Below the pieces are notes generated by a model. That model was not told the origin of the DNA. It did not search any database and was given only the letters and a program-made list of their open reading frames with translations. This document shows positions 53,921-63,074 of a DNA stretch of 64,000 nucleotides, one piece after another. This stretch comes from an uncultured Bacteroides sp. (GTDB lineage: Bacteria; Bacteroidota; Bacteroidia; Bacteroidales; Bacteroidaceae). The translations under genes were made by a program, and so were the position numbers. The stretch is taken from positions 16,950 through 80,949 of the forward strand of contig CASGED010000087.1 of NCBI GenBank assembly GCA_949300425.1, in the 5' to 3' direction. Position 1 is the stretch's first letter. Each line of letters begins with the position of its first letter.

Positions 53921-54062
53921 TATCTTTGCAGAAAATAGTTTTCATAGGTTGCTAATAAAATGTCAAAGGAACACGCCTTTCGATAGAGTTTCACAGAAGA
54001 AAGGCATTCTTTGCAAAAAGAGAGGGATGGCCTTGCGAGAAGGACGTCCCTCAAACTTTTTT
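53921..54062 (+). ncRNA. Candidate plus-strand small RNA ending in a shared terminator
   Basis: TATCTTTG (53921-53928) is an exact -7 box on the plus strand. Downstream are a perfect 7-bp stem GCCTTTC/GAAAGGC (53975-53981, 53999-54005) and a hairpin GAGGGA/TCCCTC with an inner CCTT/AAGG stem (54022-54052) followed by six Ts. The predicted RNA is about 130 nt. The last hairpin also has a T-run on the minus strand, so it doubles as the HTCS terminator; that alone could explain it, and only the promoter box argues for an RNA. Confidence 0.4.
54015..54062. terminator. Bidirectional terminator after the HTCS gene
   Basis: GAGGGA (54022-54027) and TCCCTC (54047-54052) with an inner CCTT/AAGG stem. 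T-runs occur on both strands (TCTTTTTG on minus, CTTTTTTG on plus). It lies 6 bp past the HTCS stop at 54068. Confidence 0.8.
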
Positions 54063-54067
54063 GTGTG

Positions 54068-57000
54068 CTACTTGCGCTTATGCTTGTCACGATATTCCGT
54101 AGGCGTCATGCCCATCTTCTGCTTGAAGCATTTACTGAAATAACGGGGGTCGTTGATACCCACCATATAAGAAATCTGGGTCATGGAGTATTCGCCCGTC
54201 TCTATCAAGCGGATAGCATGGTTGATGCGCACTTCCCTGATAAACTCAACAGGCGCAAGCCCGGTCAGCGTCTTCAACTTCTTGAAGAACACCGAACGAC
54301 TTACAGCCAGCTCACGCACTAAATCGTCCACCAGCAAATCTCCATTATCCAAGTTCTTTTCCATCAACTCCATCAGTTTGTCCATAAACTTACGGTCGTT
54401 AGAGGACATTTCCGGTGCTGCATTTTTCTCCTCTTGCGCATCATCCGCCTGAATGGTTGTCTGCATCAGTTTGTCACGATATGCGTCCTGAAGTTTTTGA
54501 CGCTGCTCGTGGAGGATCTTCACACGGGCTTTCAGATAGGTAGCGCTGAAAGGCTTCGTAATGTAATCATCGGCTCCGTGTTCCAATCCCTCCAATTTAC
54601 TTTCGAACGTGTCTTTGGCCGTCAGCAAGATGACGGGAATGTGGCTGGTGGTCATGTTGGCACGCAATTCCCGGGTCATGGTAATGCCGTCCTTGCCGGG
54701 CATCATCACATCGCAGATAATGATGTCCGGTAACAAAAGAGCCGCTTTTTCCAATCCTTCCACCCCATCAGAAGCCTCGGCGATGCGATAGTCCGCGCAG
54801 AAAATGCTCCGCAGGAACAAACGGAGTTCCTGATTGTCCTCCACCAGCAGCATGACAGGACGGGAAACGTCGGTCTCGTCTTCCTTTTCATTCTCAGGCT
54901 CCAACACAGCAGACACGTCCACGGAAGCATCATCCTGAAGGAATTCCGTGTTTTCATCAAAATGTTCTTTACCCTTCAGGAACTCTACGCTAAAACAACT
55001 TCCTTTGCCTAACGCGCTGTCCACCGTAATCACCGCCTTATGCATATCCACCAACTCCTTGACCAACGAAAGGCCGATGCCGGTACTCGACTGGTTGAAG
55101 AGGTTATTTTCTATCAGGTTCTCAAACCGCATGAAGATGGATTTTCGTTTGTTTTCAGCGATGCCGATACCTTGGTCACGCACGCCCACCGATACGCTTT
55201 TCTCGTTTTCATGAACAAACACGCTGATTATTTTCCCGTTAGGCGTATATTTGAAGGCATTGGACAAGAGGTTGAAGATTATCTTCTCATACTTGTCCGC
55301 ATCGACCCAAAGATACAGTTCGGGTTTCTCCGTCTCAAAGAGGTAGTCAATCTGGTGCTCCTCGGCCAAAGCATTGAAGCTATCCATTATTTTGCGCGTA
55401 TAGGCCACTACATCAATGCGCTGCACCCGCATCCTCATCTTCTGATTCTGTATCTTACGGAAATCGAGTATTTGATTGACCAAATGCAACATACGCTTAG
55501 TATTCCGCTCCACTACCTGCAACTGTTCCCGCGCATCTGCCGGTAAACCTTTATTGGTCAAGACATACTCTACCGGGCCGGAAATCAACGTCAAAGGAGT
55601 GCGGAGTTCATGGGAGATATCGGTAAAGAAACGTAATTTCATGTTAGTAAGCTGTTGTTCCATAGACACTTTGTGTTTCAAACGATAGATGGTAAACAGG
55701 ATGTAAACCGCCGTCACAATAAAAGCTAAGACAAAAACCACATATAGGAAATAAGCCCACGGCGTTTCCCAAAACGAGGGCAATACAGTAACTGACAACG
55801 AGCGTACATTGTCCGTCCATTGTCCGTCCGAATTAGTAGAACGCACCTTGAATATATAATCGCCCTGCGGCAGATTGGTATAGGTAGCCATACGCTGCTT
55901 ACCCACGTAGTTCCAATTTTTCTCAAAACCTTCCAATATATAGGCATACTGTATAGCGGCCGGTTCTGTGTAATCAAGCGCCGCATACTCGATGGAAAAA
56001 ATATTCTCCTGATGGGACAAGACCAAAGAGGGTGTGGCGTCCAATGTATTCTTCAGCAACGATTGCTCGCCCGGCATCACAGCCTTGTTCTCCACCAACA
56101 GGCGTGAGAACACGATGGGAGGCACAAACGTACTTTTGCTGATAGAGTCGGGATTGAAATAGAACACTCCCAACGTATTCCCGAAAAGCATCTCGCCCGA
56201 ACGAGTGTACTCGGAAGATGCCTCACTAAAACGGACACGGGAACCGAAACGCTCGTCCTGATAGTTTTCGAAAGACTCTTCCTCGGGATTAAACTTGCTG
56301 ACACCATTCTCCGTGCTTATCCACAAAGCCCCTCTCCGGTCTTCCCGGATGGACAGAAGAATGTCCGAAGGTAATCCGTCAGCCACCGTATAAGACCTGA
56401 AAGCCGCTTTCCCGCCTGCGTCCAACGACAAGAGTTTATTCAATCCGCCCCCAAAAGTCGCAATGTAGAGTTCGCCTTTCTTTGTAGGAATTATCCAATG
56501 TACATCGTTATTGCTCAGACTACTTTCATCATCCGGAACACGCAGGTAATGATAGAACTTGACGTTTTCGGGATTCTTGAAATCTTCCTCCACCATCAGC
56601 GCGCCGACCGTAGTACCTATCCAAATATGTCCCTTCTCATCGCCCGTAATAAAACGTACCTTGGAGCAATAATTTATCGGATAGCCTTTCAAATGGTTGC
56701 GATGGCTGATAAAGATTTCTTTTCCGGCCTCATCATGGGTCAGGTAATTGACACCGGCCGCAAACGTAGCTACCCAGATACGCCCTTCCGCATCCTCGTA
56801 GACACAATAAACATCATCGTTACTTAAACTATAGATATCATCTTTGTCATAGCGATAACGCGTCAGCCGATATTGGTAAGGCGTTTGAAGCGGTTCGGCT
56901 TTCACCACTCCGTCTCCTTTAGTGGCAATCCACAAATTACCCTTACTGTCCTGCATCATAAAATAAGCGTTTCCCGCCATAGGTTTACCCGAACGGGCTA

Positions 57001-58459
57001 CCGTCCCCGCCTCAGTCAAATAGCCCAATTCTTTCCCCTCGGATGAATACAGCCGAAGCATACCGTCTTTGGTACCTACCCATACATATCCGTCCACGTC
57101 CTGGCAAAGCGCACGCACTTCGTTGCTCAACGATCCATTGCTGTCCGGTGAAGGAGATAGCAGATGGAACTGCTCCTGATAGAAGGCAATCTTCTCCAAG
57201 CCTTTGGAGTGGGTACACATCCACAGATTGCCTTGACTATCAGAGTACACCGAATGGATTTTATTGGAGAAACGCCGATGGGAATCTTTCGTGTCATTAT
57301 AGAAAGGTTTCAGACAATCATCCTTACGGTCATAGTAGGAGAACCCTCCTCCGTAAGGATGTACCCACAAATGATGAAAAGCGTCTTCGTGGATATGGAA
57401 AGCCGGACGCGAACGATCGGTGCTGGTAGGTTCTACCGCCAGATGTTCCTCCTTGAATTTCCGGTTCACTGCGTCAAAACGAATTATACGCCCGGAAGTA
57501 TATTGTTCAAACCAGATATTCTTATACCTATCTATATATATGGAGTAAACGGAAGCGTGACGCAAGTGTCCCGCCCCATAAGAAGCCATATCTCCGGAAG
57601 AAGGACTGTAAAGCACAAAACCATCATCCCTCATGACAAACGCCAATGTAGCGCCGTCCACCTGCTCAATGCCTACCAAACGGCTTTCACCCGGCAACTG
57701 AATCAATGAGAATTGCCTGCTTTTCTTATCATAACACCACACTCGTCCTTTGTCTGAGCCAAAATAAATCCGTTCTTGCCACTCGCAAGCCACATAAAAA
57801 GGCTGTTTGCCTACGCCATCGCCTTCCGTCTTGTCTGCAAAAAAAGAGACAGGTTCCTTCTCCCGCCCGGGAATAATCTGCGCCAATCCATTGTCGGTCA
57901 GCAACCATTCGCTTCCATCAGAATCCTCAAACGCATTATACACAAGTGTAGCAGAAAGAAGCCCCGTTGTAGCAGAATACCAGGTGGTTGAAAAGGCCAA
58001 CGTCTCGGCATCGGTTCTCACACGGACCGCCCCGTCATGCTTTGCCAACAACCAAACCGTCCCTCCGGGCAACACCTTGATGGAAGCGAACTGTTGCGAA
58101 TCCGCCCCTCCCCGCTCGAAAGTTTCCGTCCGCGGATTAAAGCGGAACACACGATCATCATACGCTTGTAACCATAAACACCCGTAGGGGTCATCATACA
58201 TATAATCCATACGGTTGTTAACCAACTCCACGCGATTGTCCGGCTTTGCCTTATACACTTTAAACGTATAACCGTCAAACTTGTTCAATCCGTCCCAGGT
58301 AGTAAACCACATGTTGCCCTGACGGTCTTGCAAAATATCCATCACCGTATTTTGCGACAAGCCATCTTCCGTGGAGTAATGGGTAAACGAACAGAAATGC
58401 TGGGCCCGTACCGGAAGCAAGCTACAAAGGACACATAGCAGTATCAGACATTTCTTCAT
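54068..58459 (-). CDS. Hybrid two-component system sensor/regulator (HTCS)
   Basis: A 1463-residue one-protein phosphorelay. After the signal peptide (about 1-19) come Reg_prop propeller blades (about 25-790: GNMWFTTWDGLNKFDGYTF, LWISTENGVSKF) and a Y_Y_Y domain (about 800-885). A membrane helix is near 897-920 (AYFLYVVFVLAFIVTAVYIL). The cytoplasmic part has HisKA with FFTDISHELRTPLTLISG (His near 950), HATPase with GIGIAENKRKSIF and GIGLSLVKELVD, a receiver with DIIICDVMMPGKDG (Asp near 1250) and an AraC domain to the end (MGMTPTEYRDKHKRK). It should bind an oligosaccharide in the periplasm and activate nearby genes. It is 17 bp downstream of the CE12-CE8 esterase gene, in the same transcript. 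Confidence 0.97.
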   Translation of the reverse strand: MKKCLILLCVLCSLLPVRAQHFCSFTHYSTEDGLSQNTVMDILQDRQGNMWFTTWDGLNKFDGYTFKVYKAKPDNRVELVNNRMDYMYDDPYGCLWLQAYDDRVFRFNPRTETFERGGADSQQFASIKVLPGGTVWLLAKHDGAVRVRTDAETLAFSTTWYSATTGLLSATLVYNAFEDSDGSEWLLTDNGLAQIIPGREKEPVSFFADKTEGDGVGKQPFYVACEWQERIYFGSDKGRVWCYDKKSRQFSLIQLPGESRLVGIEQVDGATLAFVMRDDGFVLYSPSSGDMASYGAGHLRHASVYSIYIDRYKNIWFEQYTSGRIIRFDAVNRKFKEEHLAVEPTSTDRSRPAFHIHEDAFHHLWVHPYGGGFSYYDRKDDCLKPFYNDTKDSHRRFSNKIHSVYSDSQGNLWMCTHSKGLEKIAFYQEQFHLLSPSPDSNGSLSNEVRALCQDVDGYVWVGTKDGMLRLYSSEGKELGYLTEAGTVARSGKPMAGNAYFMMQDSKGNLWIATKGDGVVKAEPLQTPYQYRLTRYRYDKDDIYSLSNDDVYCVYEDAEGRIWVATFAAGVNYLTHDEAGKEIFISHRNHLKGYPINYCSKVRFITGDEKGHIWIGTTVGALMVEEDFKNPENVKFYHYLRVPDDESSLSNNDVHWIIPTKKGELYIATFGGGLNKLLSLDAGGKAAFRSYTVADGLPSDILLSIREDRRGALWISTENGVSKFNPEEESFENYQDERFGSRVRFSEASSEYTRSGEMLFGNTLGVFYFNPDSISKSTFVPPIVFSRLLVENKAVMPGEQSLLKNTLDATPSLVLSHQENIFSIEYAALDYTEPAAIQYAYILEGFEKNWNYVGKQRMATYTNLPQGDYIFKVRSTNSDGQWTDNVRSLSVTVLPSFWETPWAYFLYVVFVLAFIVTAVYILFTIYRLKHKVSMEQQLTNMKLRFFTDISHELRTPLTLISGPVEYVLTNKGLPADAREQLQVVERNTKRMLHLVNQILDFRKIQNQKMRMRVQRIDVVAYTRKIMDSFNALAEEHQIDYLFETEKPELYLWVDADKYEKIIFNLLSNAFKYTPNGKIISVFVHENEKSVSVGVRDQGIGIAENKRKSIFMRFENLIENNLFNQSSTGIGLSLVKELVDMHKAVITVDSALGKGSCFSVEFLKGKEHFDENTEFLQDDASVDVSAVLEPENEKEDETDVSRPVMLLVEDNQELRLFLRSIFCADYRIAEASDGVEGLEKAALLLPDIIICDVMMPGKDGITMTRELRANMTTSHIPVILLTAKDTFESKLEGLEHGADDYITKPFSATYLKARVKILHEQRQKLQDAYRDKLMQTTIQADDAQEEKNAAPEMSSNDRKFMDKLMELMEKNLDNGDLLVDDLVRELAVSRSVFFKKLKTLTGLAPVEFIREVRINHAIRLIETGEYSMTQISYMVGINDPRYFSKCFKQKMGMTPTEYRDKHKRK

Positions 58460-58476
58460 GATTGTACAGCTTTTAC

Positions 58477-60240
58477 TTAACGCTTGACATCCAACAATAT
58501 ATTACCGTTCTTTACCGGATTCCATCCGTCGTCACCGGCCAACACGGTTTCCATCTCATAACCATTCAAGTCTGGCAACTGATGGGAGAATGCCGCACGG
58601 GCTTCGGGATTGGCTCCTTCCCCCCGGCTTTGATATTCGGCAAAATAGGCTGTTTTCTCGTTTTCCTTCTTGCCCCAGTTATTCCATCCTACGGGAAGAA
58701 TATGTCTGTCCATCTCGCAACGGATGTACACCGCTCGCCCGTATGGACGCCAAGGACGGGACAAATAGACCTTCCGCACGCCGTCGGCCGCAGTCAGCCT
58801 GCAATCGTAGAATACGTAACCATACTTCTGCCCAGGGTCGGTAGAGGGTGCCGTCACATATCCATCGCCCACGCTATGAATGTGGCAACGATTGAATACA
58901 GCGGTCGACCAACCAAAAATGAAATCTACGGTACCCTCGATGTAACAATCTTCATAATATTGGCGGCATCCTTTGCCATAGGTATAAAGTGTATCTTGGA
59001 AACCTAAGAATCGACAATTCTTAAAGTAAGCCCTGTCGGCGCTGACAAAGCACGCCACCGCCTGCCCTACAGGACCTGCCGTGTTGGCAAACGTGATTCC
59101 TTCCGCATAAAAATCGGGCGCATAAATATAACAAGAAGCCGAACCGGAGGTACTCATCTGCTCGCCAAAGCGATTGGGACGACTGGCATAGCCGTCATAC
59201 TCCAATACGGCTCCTTCCTGACCAATCAGCGAGACATTGAGCTTGCAGGCCGGAATGACCAGTTTCTCTTTGTACACACCCTTACGCACCAATATGGTGG
59301 TACGGACATTTTTACGAAAGTCGGGTACAGCGTTAATGGCTTCCTGCACCGTGAAGAAGTCACCGCTTCCGTCCTTAGCCACCACGAAATCATAATGACG
59401 CACATACGGAGCCAATGCCGGCACTGCCTCGGCAATGGCGTCCACCGCCAGTCCGGCCACTACACGTGCGCCATATATATTAAGATGTGTATTGTCTTCA
59501 CGCCCTTTCGGCATAGCGGGCACCGTATTCGGTTCTACCCACATAAAGAGCTTTTTCGAAGCTTCCGGACCTAACTCTTCTACCAAATCGTGCGTTATCT
59601 TGTTCATGTCCACGAAAGGCACGTCCAGTTCCTCAGCCACGGCAAGGGGAGACTTCAGGTAATCTCCATGTGTGTCAATCAAGCGTTCCGCCTGTACTTG
59701 AGCGGAAGAACCACCGGACACCGCATCCGCGCGTACATCGTCTTGATTCACAGCCGCCGCTACCGCCGCGTCAATCTTCGACAAATCCGCCACCGGAGCA
59801 TAATTGCGACGCACAATGGAGTTGAACAAGACAGGAATGCCACCTTTGGCACGAGTTTCGGTTACAAAACGCCGCAAGTTGGCGTCGAACGTGGAACCCG
59901 GGTCGGTATGACGTTTAGGGTCGGGCTTCTCGTCGTTATGCCCAAACTGGATAAACACATAATCCCCCTTTTTTATCAATGAAAGCACCTTGTCCCAGCG
60001 GCCTTCGTCAATGAAGCTTTTGGAGCTGCGCCCATTTACGGCATGGTTATCCACCTTGATGTCTTCCGCAAAGAATCCGGGCAGCACCATTCCCCATCCC
60101 CGTTCCGGATTTCCACCCGTTATATTCTTATTGGCCATCGTAGAGTCGCCTATCATAAAGATAGTAATTACTGGCTTGTCGGCCACGAAGGCCGTCAGCA
60201 ACAAGAAGAGTCCCACACAAAGAATCAATCGGTTTTTCAT
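58477..60240 (-). CDS. Bifunctional pectin esterase: rhamnogalacturonan acetylesterase-like (CE12) plus pectin methylesterase (CE8)
   Basis: About 587 residues from the ATG at 60240, which starts a signal peptide (MKNRLILCVGLFLLLTAFVA). The N-terminal ~250 residues are an SGNH CE12 domain: IFMIGDSTMANKN (Ser nucleophile), NHAVNGRSSKSF, FIQFGHND and DNTHLNIYGARVVAG (Asp and His). The C-terminal ~310 residues are a right-handed beta-helix CE8 domain: DGSGDFFTVQEAINAVP, FLGFQDTLYTYG, IEGTVDFIFGWSTAVF (catalytic Asp) and YLSRPWRPYG. The fusion should remove acetyl and methyl esters from pectin in the periplasm so that lyases and hydrolases can work. It shares a promoter (60265) with the HTCS gene. 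Confidence 0.95.
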   Translation of the reverse strand: MKNRLILCVGLFLLLTAFVADKPVITIFMIGDSTMANKNITGGNPERGWGMVLPGFFAEDIKVDNHAVNGRSSKSFIDEGRWDKVLSLIKKGDYVFIQFGHNDEKPDPKRHTDPGSTFDANLRRFVTETRAKGGIPVLFNSIVRRNYAPVADLSKIDAAVAAAVNQDDVRADAVSGGSSAQVQAERLIDTHGDYLKSPLAVAEELDVPFVDMNKITHDLVEELGPEASKKLFMWVEPNTVPAMPKGREDNTHLNIYGARVVAGLAVDAIAEAVPALAPYVRHYDFVVAKDGSGDFFTVQEAINAVPDFRKNVRTTILVRKGVYKEKLVIPACKLNVSLIGQEGAVLEYDGYASRPNRFGEQMSTSGSASCYIYAPDFYAEGITFANTAGPVGQAVACFVSADRAYFKNCRFLGFQDTLYTYGKGCRQYYEDCYIEGTVDFIFGWSTAVFNRCHIHSVGDGYVTAPSTDPGQKYGYVFYDCRLTAADGVRKVYLSRPWRPYGRAVYIRCEMDRHILPVGWNNWGKKENEKTAYFAEYQSRGEGANPEARAAFSHQLPDLNGYEMETVLAGDDGWNPVKNGNILLDVKR

Positions 60241-60264
60241 GGCTAATTCTAAATAAAGTTCAGG

Positions 60265-60272
60265 CAAATATA
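60265..60272 (-). promoter_or_regulatory. -7 promoter box TATATTTG for the CE12-CE8/HTCS transcript
   Basis: The minus strand reads TATATTTG 25 bp before the start at 60240, just after the hairpin at 60281-60302. This supports the start choice and separates this transcript from the upstream hydrolase. Confidence 0.55.
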
Positions 60273-60280
60273 CGAAAATA

Positions 60281-60302
60281 TCCGGAAGCCAACGCTTCCG
60301 GA
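60281..60302 (-). terminator. Hairpin after the alpha/beta hydrolase gene
   Basis: TCCGGAAGC (60281-60289) and GCTTCCGGA (60294-60302) form a perfect 9-bp stem with a 4-base loop, followed on the minus strand by TATTTTCG. The T-run is weak, but the position 10 bp past the hydrolase stop fits termination. Confidence 0.65.
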
Positions 60303-60312
60303 TAAGAAATTC

Positions 60313-61662
60313 TTATCGAACATCTTTCCCACGGATAAAGCCTGCCACATCTTCCGGCACATAAGCAGGTACCGGACGGGCTTCGTTGTACTCCAACGGT
60401 GTGGATTTGCCTTTTCCCTCCTGCAACAGGTGATTCAAGGCCGGATAAGATTTCAGTTGGGCTTTACGATTGGGCAACAAGGCCATCAACCACATACCGT
60501 AGTCCTGCATCGTGACCTGATAATCGCGCTCGCCCTGCAACACCAGTACCGGACATTTCAGGGCTGAGGCCTCGGGCAGGGGCTTATAATGCCGCAAATA
60601 CTCCCAATATTCTTTGGGCAAGCCCAAAGGCAAAGGTATAGTGTCGCAAAAATCCGGACTTCCCAAACGTCTGACATTCTCCACCTGGCGCCGCAATTCA
60701 TCCAACCGTGCCTTCCCTTCACCCGTATCGCCTGACAAATCAACGAGGTAAGCCGATTGTTCTATCAAGATGTCTTCTAATGGACGCGCCGGACCGGCCA
60801 AGATGATGATGCCCGCCACGGCATCCGACCGACGGGCTATGCGCGGCGCCAACAAACCGCCCTGACTATGCCCCAGCACAAAGATGCTATCCGCCGCCAC
60901 TTCCGGCAAAGTTGCTGCCAAAGCCACGGCAGCCACGGCGTCATCGCAAGTCTCAGTGTCCGGATCAAGCCGTTTGCCTTCAGGCACGATGCCGGTTCCA
61001 TACACCTTGGTACGCTTATCATAACGAATCACGGCTACGCCCTGTCTGGCCAATCCCCACGCCAAATCACGGAAAGGTTTGTTCGGCCCGACCGTCTCAT
61101 CCCGGTCATGAGGCCCGGACCCATGCACCAGCACCACGCAAGGCACTTTTACATGACCCGCAACGGAAATACGCGGCAAAGTCAGCGTACCCGGCACACA
61201 ATAGCCATCACACTTCACCACAATGTCCCGCTCCTCCATCATTTTCTCATCGAAAGTCGCTTGGGGAGCTTCCACCGGCTCGGGTGTCGGCATCACCCGG
61301 ATGGTATTCATACGACCATCCTTATCGAATGCCAACAGAAAGCGCAAGGCATAACGTTCGAACGTCATGTCACGATAATAAAACACTACTCCCTGTTCTT
61401 CATTCCGCTTCCACGTTCCGACCGATTTCAACTGTCCGAACTGCGTTTCCAACTGACGATAGGTATCATTAAACACCAACGGCGACAACATACGTTGAGC
61501 TTCCGCGTTCAGTACGGCATAAATACTATCGCCTTGTCCCGCCACAAAATAATCATAGACGCGTTGCGCGCGTGCCAAGCCTCCATCGTGTTGCGCGAAA
61601 CCGGTTTCTGCGCTTCCAAGCCCCCAAAGGCACAAAAGAATAATAGAATAAAAATGTTTCAT
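60313..61662 (-). CDS. Exported alpha/beta hydrolase with N-terminal DUF3887-like domain
   Basis: A 449-residue exported enzyme (signal peptide about 1-23, ending GFAQ). Residues about 30-135 form a small alpha/beta domain of DUF3887 type (FVAGQGDSIYAVLNAEAQRML, QFGQLKSVGTWKRNEEQGVV). The hydrolase domain has the oxyanion loop VVLVHGSGPHDRDETVG near 177, the nucleophile elbow FVLGHSQGGLLAPRI near 262, an Asp in LQGERDYQVTMQDYG near 390 and a His in PALNHLLQEGKGKS near 415, a complete triad. Likely an esterase or peptidase-like hydrolase; substrate unknown. It follows the Cof-type phosphatase gene by 12 bp. Confidence 0.82.
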   Translation of the reverse strand: MKHFYSIILLCLWGLGSAETGFAQHDGGLARAQRVYDYFVAGQGDSIYAVLNAEAQRMLSPLVFNDTYRQLETQFGQLKSVGTWKRNEEQGVVFYYRDMTFERYALRFLLAFDKDGRMNTIRVMPTPEPVEAPQATFDEKMMEERDIVVKCDGYCVPGTLTLPRISVAGHVKVPCVVLVHGSGPHDRDETVGPNKPFRDLAWGLARQGVAVIRYDKRTKVYGTGIVPEGKRLDPDTETCDDAVAAVALAATLPEVAADSIFVLGHSQGGLLAPRIARRSDAVAGIIILAGPARPLEDILIEQSAYLVDLSGDTGEGKARLDELRRQVENVRRLGSPDFCDTIPLPLGLPKEYWEYLRHYKPLPEASALKCPVLVLQGERDYQVTMQDYGMWLMALLPNRKAQLKSYPALNHLLQEGKGKSTPLEYNEARPVPAYVPEDVAGFIRGKDVR

Positions 61663-61674
61663 CCGTCTTTCCTT

Positions 61675-62460
61675 TTAACAAAAACGCAGGATAGCTTCCG
61701 CTATGCCGTCTTCATCCACAGAGGCCGTAACGTAATCGGCCGCGGCCTTCACCTTCTCGTTAGCGTTCCCCATAGCGACCCCGATACCCGCGTGGCGAAG
61801 CATGGGGATGTCATTGCCTCCGTCGCCAAAGGCGATGGTGTCCTCCAGACGAATGCCGAAATGACGGCAGATTTCATCAATGCCCTTCTGTTTGGTGTTG
61901 CCCAAAGCGGTGATGTCGGCAAAGGCCGGATGCCAGCGACCAATCTCACAATGGGAAAGTTTGGGAGCGATTTCCGCTTCCTCTTCTATATTGATGAAAG
62001 GAGTCAGTTGGAAAACATCTTTGCCTTGGATTGCTTCGTCCACGGTGGCGGCCGGCATGGGAGCGGTCACTTTGAGAAACTCGTTGAAGATGCGGCGCAC
62101 ACGTTCGTCCGGTTGGCAGACGCTAAGCGCGCATTCATCCACCACAATGCAAGGAATGTTACGTTGGAAGCAATACGTGGTCAGCCAACGGACATCAGGT
62201 CCGTAAATAGGACCTTTGTAAATGACCTCTTCGCCCACATAGCAGTAGGCACCGTTCATGGTGACGTAACCGTCTATCAGATTTTGCTCTTGCAAAACGC
62301 CGAGATTATTGATAAGCACGCGGGGACGCCCGGTAGCGATGAAGATACGGTGTCCGGCAGCCTTGGCTGCGGCCAGGGCTTCGACGGCGGAGGCGGGAAC
62401 TTCGTGTGTATGGAAACTCACCAATGTGCCGTCAATGTCAAGAAATAATGCTTTTGTCAT
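61675..62460 (-). CDS. Cof-type HAD-IIB family phosphatase
   Basis: A 261-residue cytoplasmic HAD hydrolase. Motif I is ALFLDIDGTLVSFHT (residues 4-18), motif II IFIATGRPRVLIN near 36, a C2-type cap occupies about 85-185, Lys is in GNTKQKGIDEICRHFG near 190 and motif IV TIAFGDGGNDIPMLRHAGIG near 210-228. This group dephosphorylates sugar phosphates or cofactors such as FMN or PLP. It is first in a two-gene transcript with the alpha/beta hydrolase; no functional tie is obvious. Confidence 0.9.
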   Translation of the reverse strand: MTKALFLDIDGTLVSFHTHEVPASAVEALAAAKAAGHRIFIATGRPRVLINNLGVLQEQNLIDGYVTMNGAYCYVGEEVIYKGPIYGPDVRWLTTYCFQRNIPCIVVDECALSVCQPDERVRRIFNEFLKVTAPMPAATVDEAIQGKDVFQLTPFINIEEEAEIAPKLSHCEIGRWHPAFADITALGNTKQKGIDEICRHFGIRLEDTIAFGDGGNDIPMLRHAGIGVAMGNANEKVKAAADYVTASVDEDGIAEAILRFC

Positions 62461-62483
62461 AAGGTTCGCTTTTATCTTGGGGA

Positions 62484-62491
62484 CAAAAATA
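62484..62491 (-). promoter_or_regulatory. -7 promoter box TATTTTTG for the Cof phosphatase gene
   Basis: The minus strand reads TATTTTTG 23 bp before the start at 62460, matching TAnnTTTG. Confidence 0.5.
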
Positions 62492-62705
62492 CAAAACTAA
62501 TTGAGAGCATCCTACTTGTATATGATTTTATTGCATCCTGCCATGTGTGCGCAACAAATATTCCCGGCCGACATGAGAGACACCACATTATTACATAATA
62601 AATAAGAATCTGCAACAATCCGTCGAGTTCTACTGTGTACATTTCAGAACCATTCTTTCAAACAGGGATTTACCCTCGCCGGAAGCCCCTCCAAGCAAGG
62701 GTCGG

Positions 62706-62793
62706 GAATGTTTCTAACATAGCCCCCGAATGTTTCTAACATTCCCCTCCTATGTTAGAAACATTCCCTCCTTAAGTTAGTAGCCTGAAATGA
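62706..62793. repeat. 22-bp phased repeat block with an inverted third unit
   Basis: Units start at 62706, 62728, 62750 and 62772. Units 1 and 2 share GAATGTTTCTAACAT; unit 3 carries the reverse complement ATGTTAGAAACATTCC in the same 22-bp register; unit 4 is diverged (AAGTTAGTAGCC). The outer copies can form a strong hairpin. Confidence 0.75.
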
Positions 62794-63066
62794 GGCCCGT
62801 TCTCACCCTCTTCGCTTTTGTAAATTCAATTAATCACAGACTGCTCTTCCTTATTTTCTTCTATACTTACTACATGGATTTTTGGCGTGCGCCGGTCGGG
62901 CTTTCATGATTCTCCCGCAACGGACGTAACAAGTAGCCTCAACCGACATGATGCTGTGCCGCAGGGATGTGGCGCCTCGTATGTTCACTTCATTGTGGAG
63001 AATCATTTTTATCAAGTTGGATAAATATCAGGCGGATATTTTGTCTTTATTGCTGTTCTCATTTTG

Positions 63067-63074
63067 TACCTTTG
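63067..63074 (+). promoter_or_regulatory. -7 promoter box TACCTTTG for the Crp/Fnr gene
   Basis: TACCTTTG lies 16 bp before the ATG at 63091, with a TTTG at 63040-63043 upstream. It shows that the longer frame starting at 63064 is not used. Confidence 0.6.

Larger units (their letters stand above)
53629..54067. other. Gap between HTCS and ATPase genes
   Basis: This 439 bp stretch holds the ATPase promoter (53655-53662, minus), a 23-bp repeat pair (53734-53779), a plus-strand candidate RNA (53921-54062) and the HTCS terminator. The plus-strand 75-codon frame there has no support as a gene. Confidence 0.6.

Noticed and set aside
53916-54143. 75-codon plus-strand frame overlapping the HTCS 3' end
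   Set aside because: It crosses a strong terminator hairpin and the coding end of the HTCS gene; no family pattern.
60868-62448. 526-codon plus-strand open frame
   Set aside because: It lies opposite the alpha/beta hydrolase and Cof phosphatase genes, both of which have complete catalytic motifs. Its translation has no family pattern.
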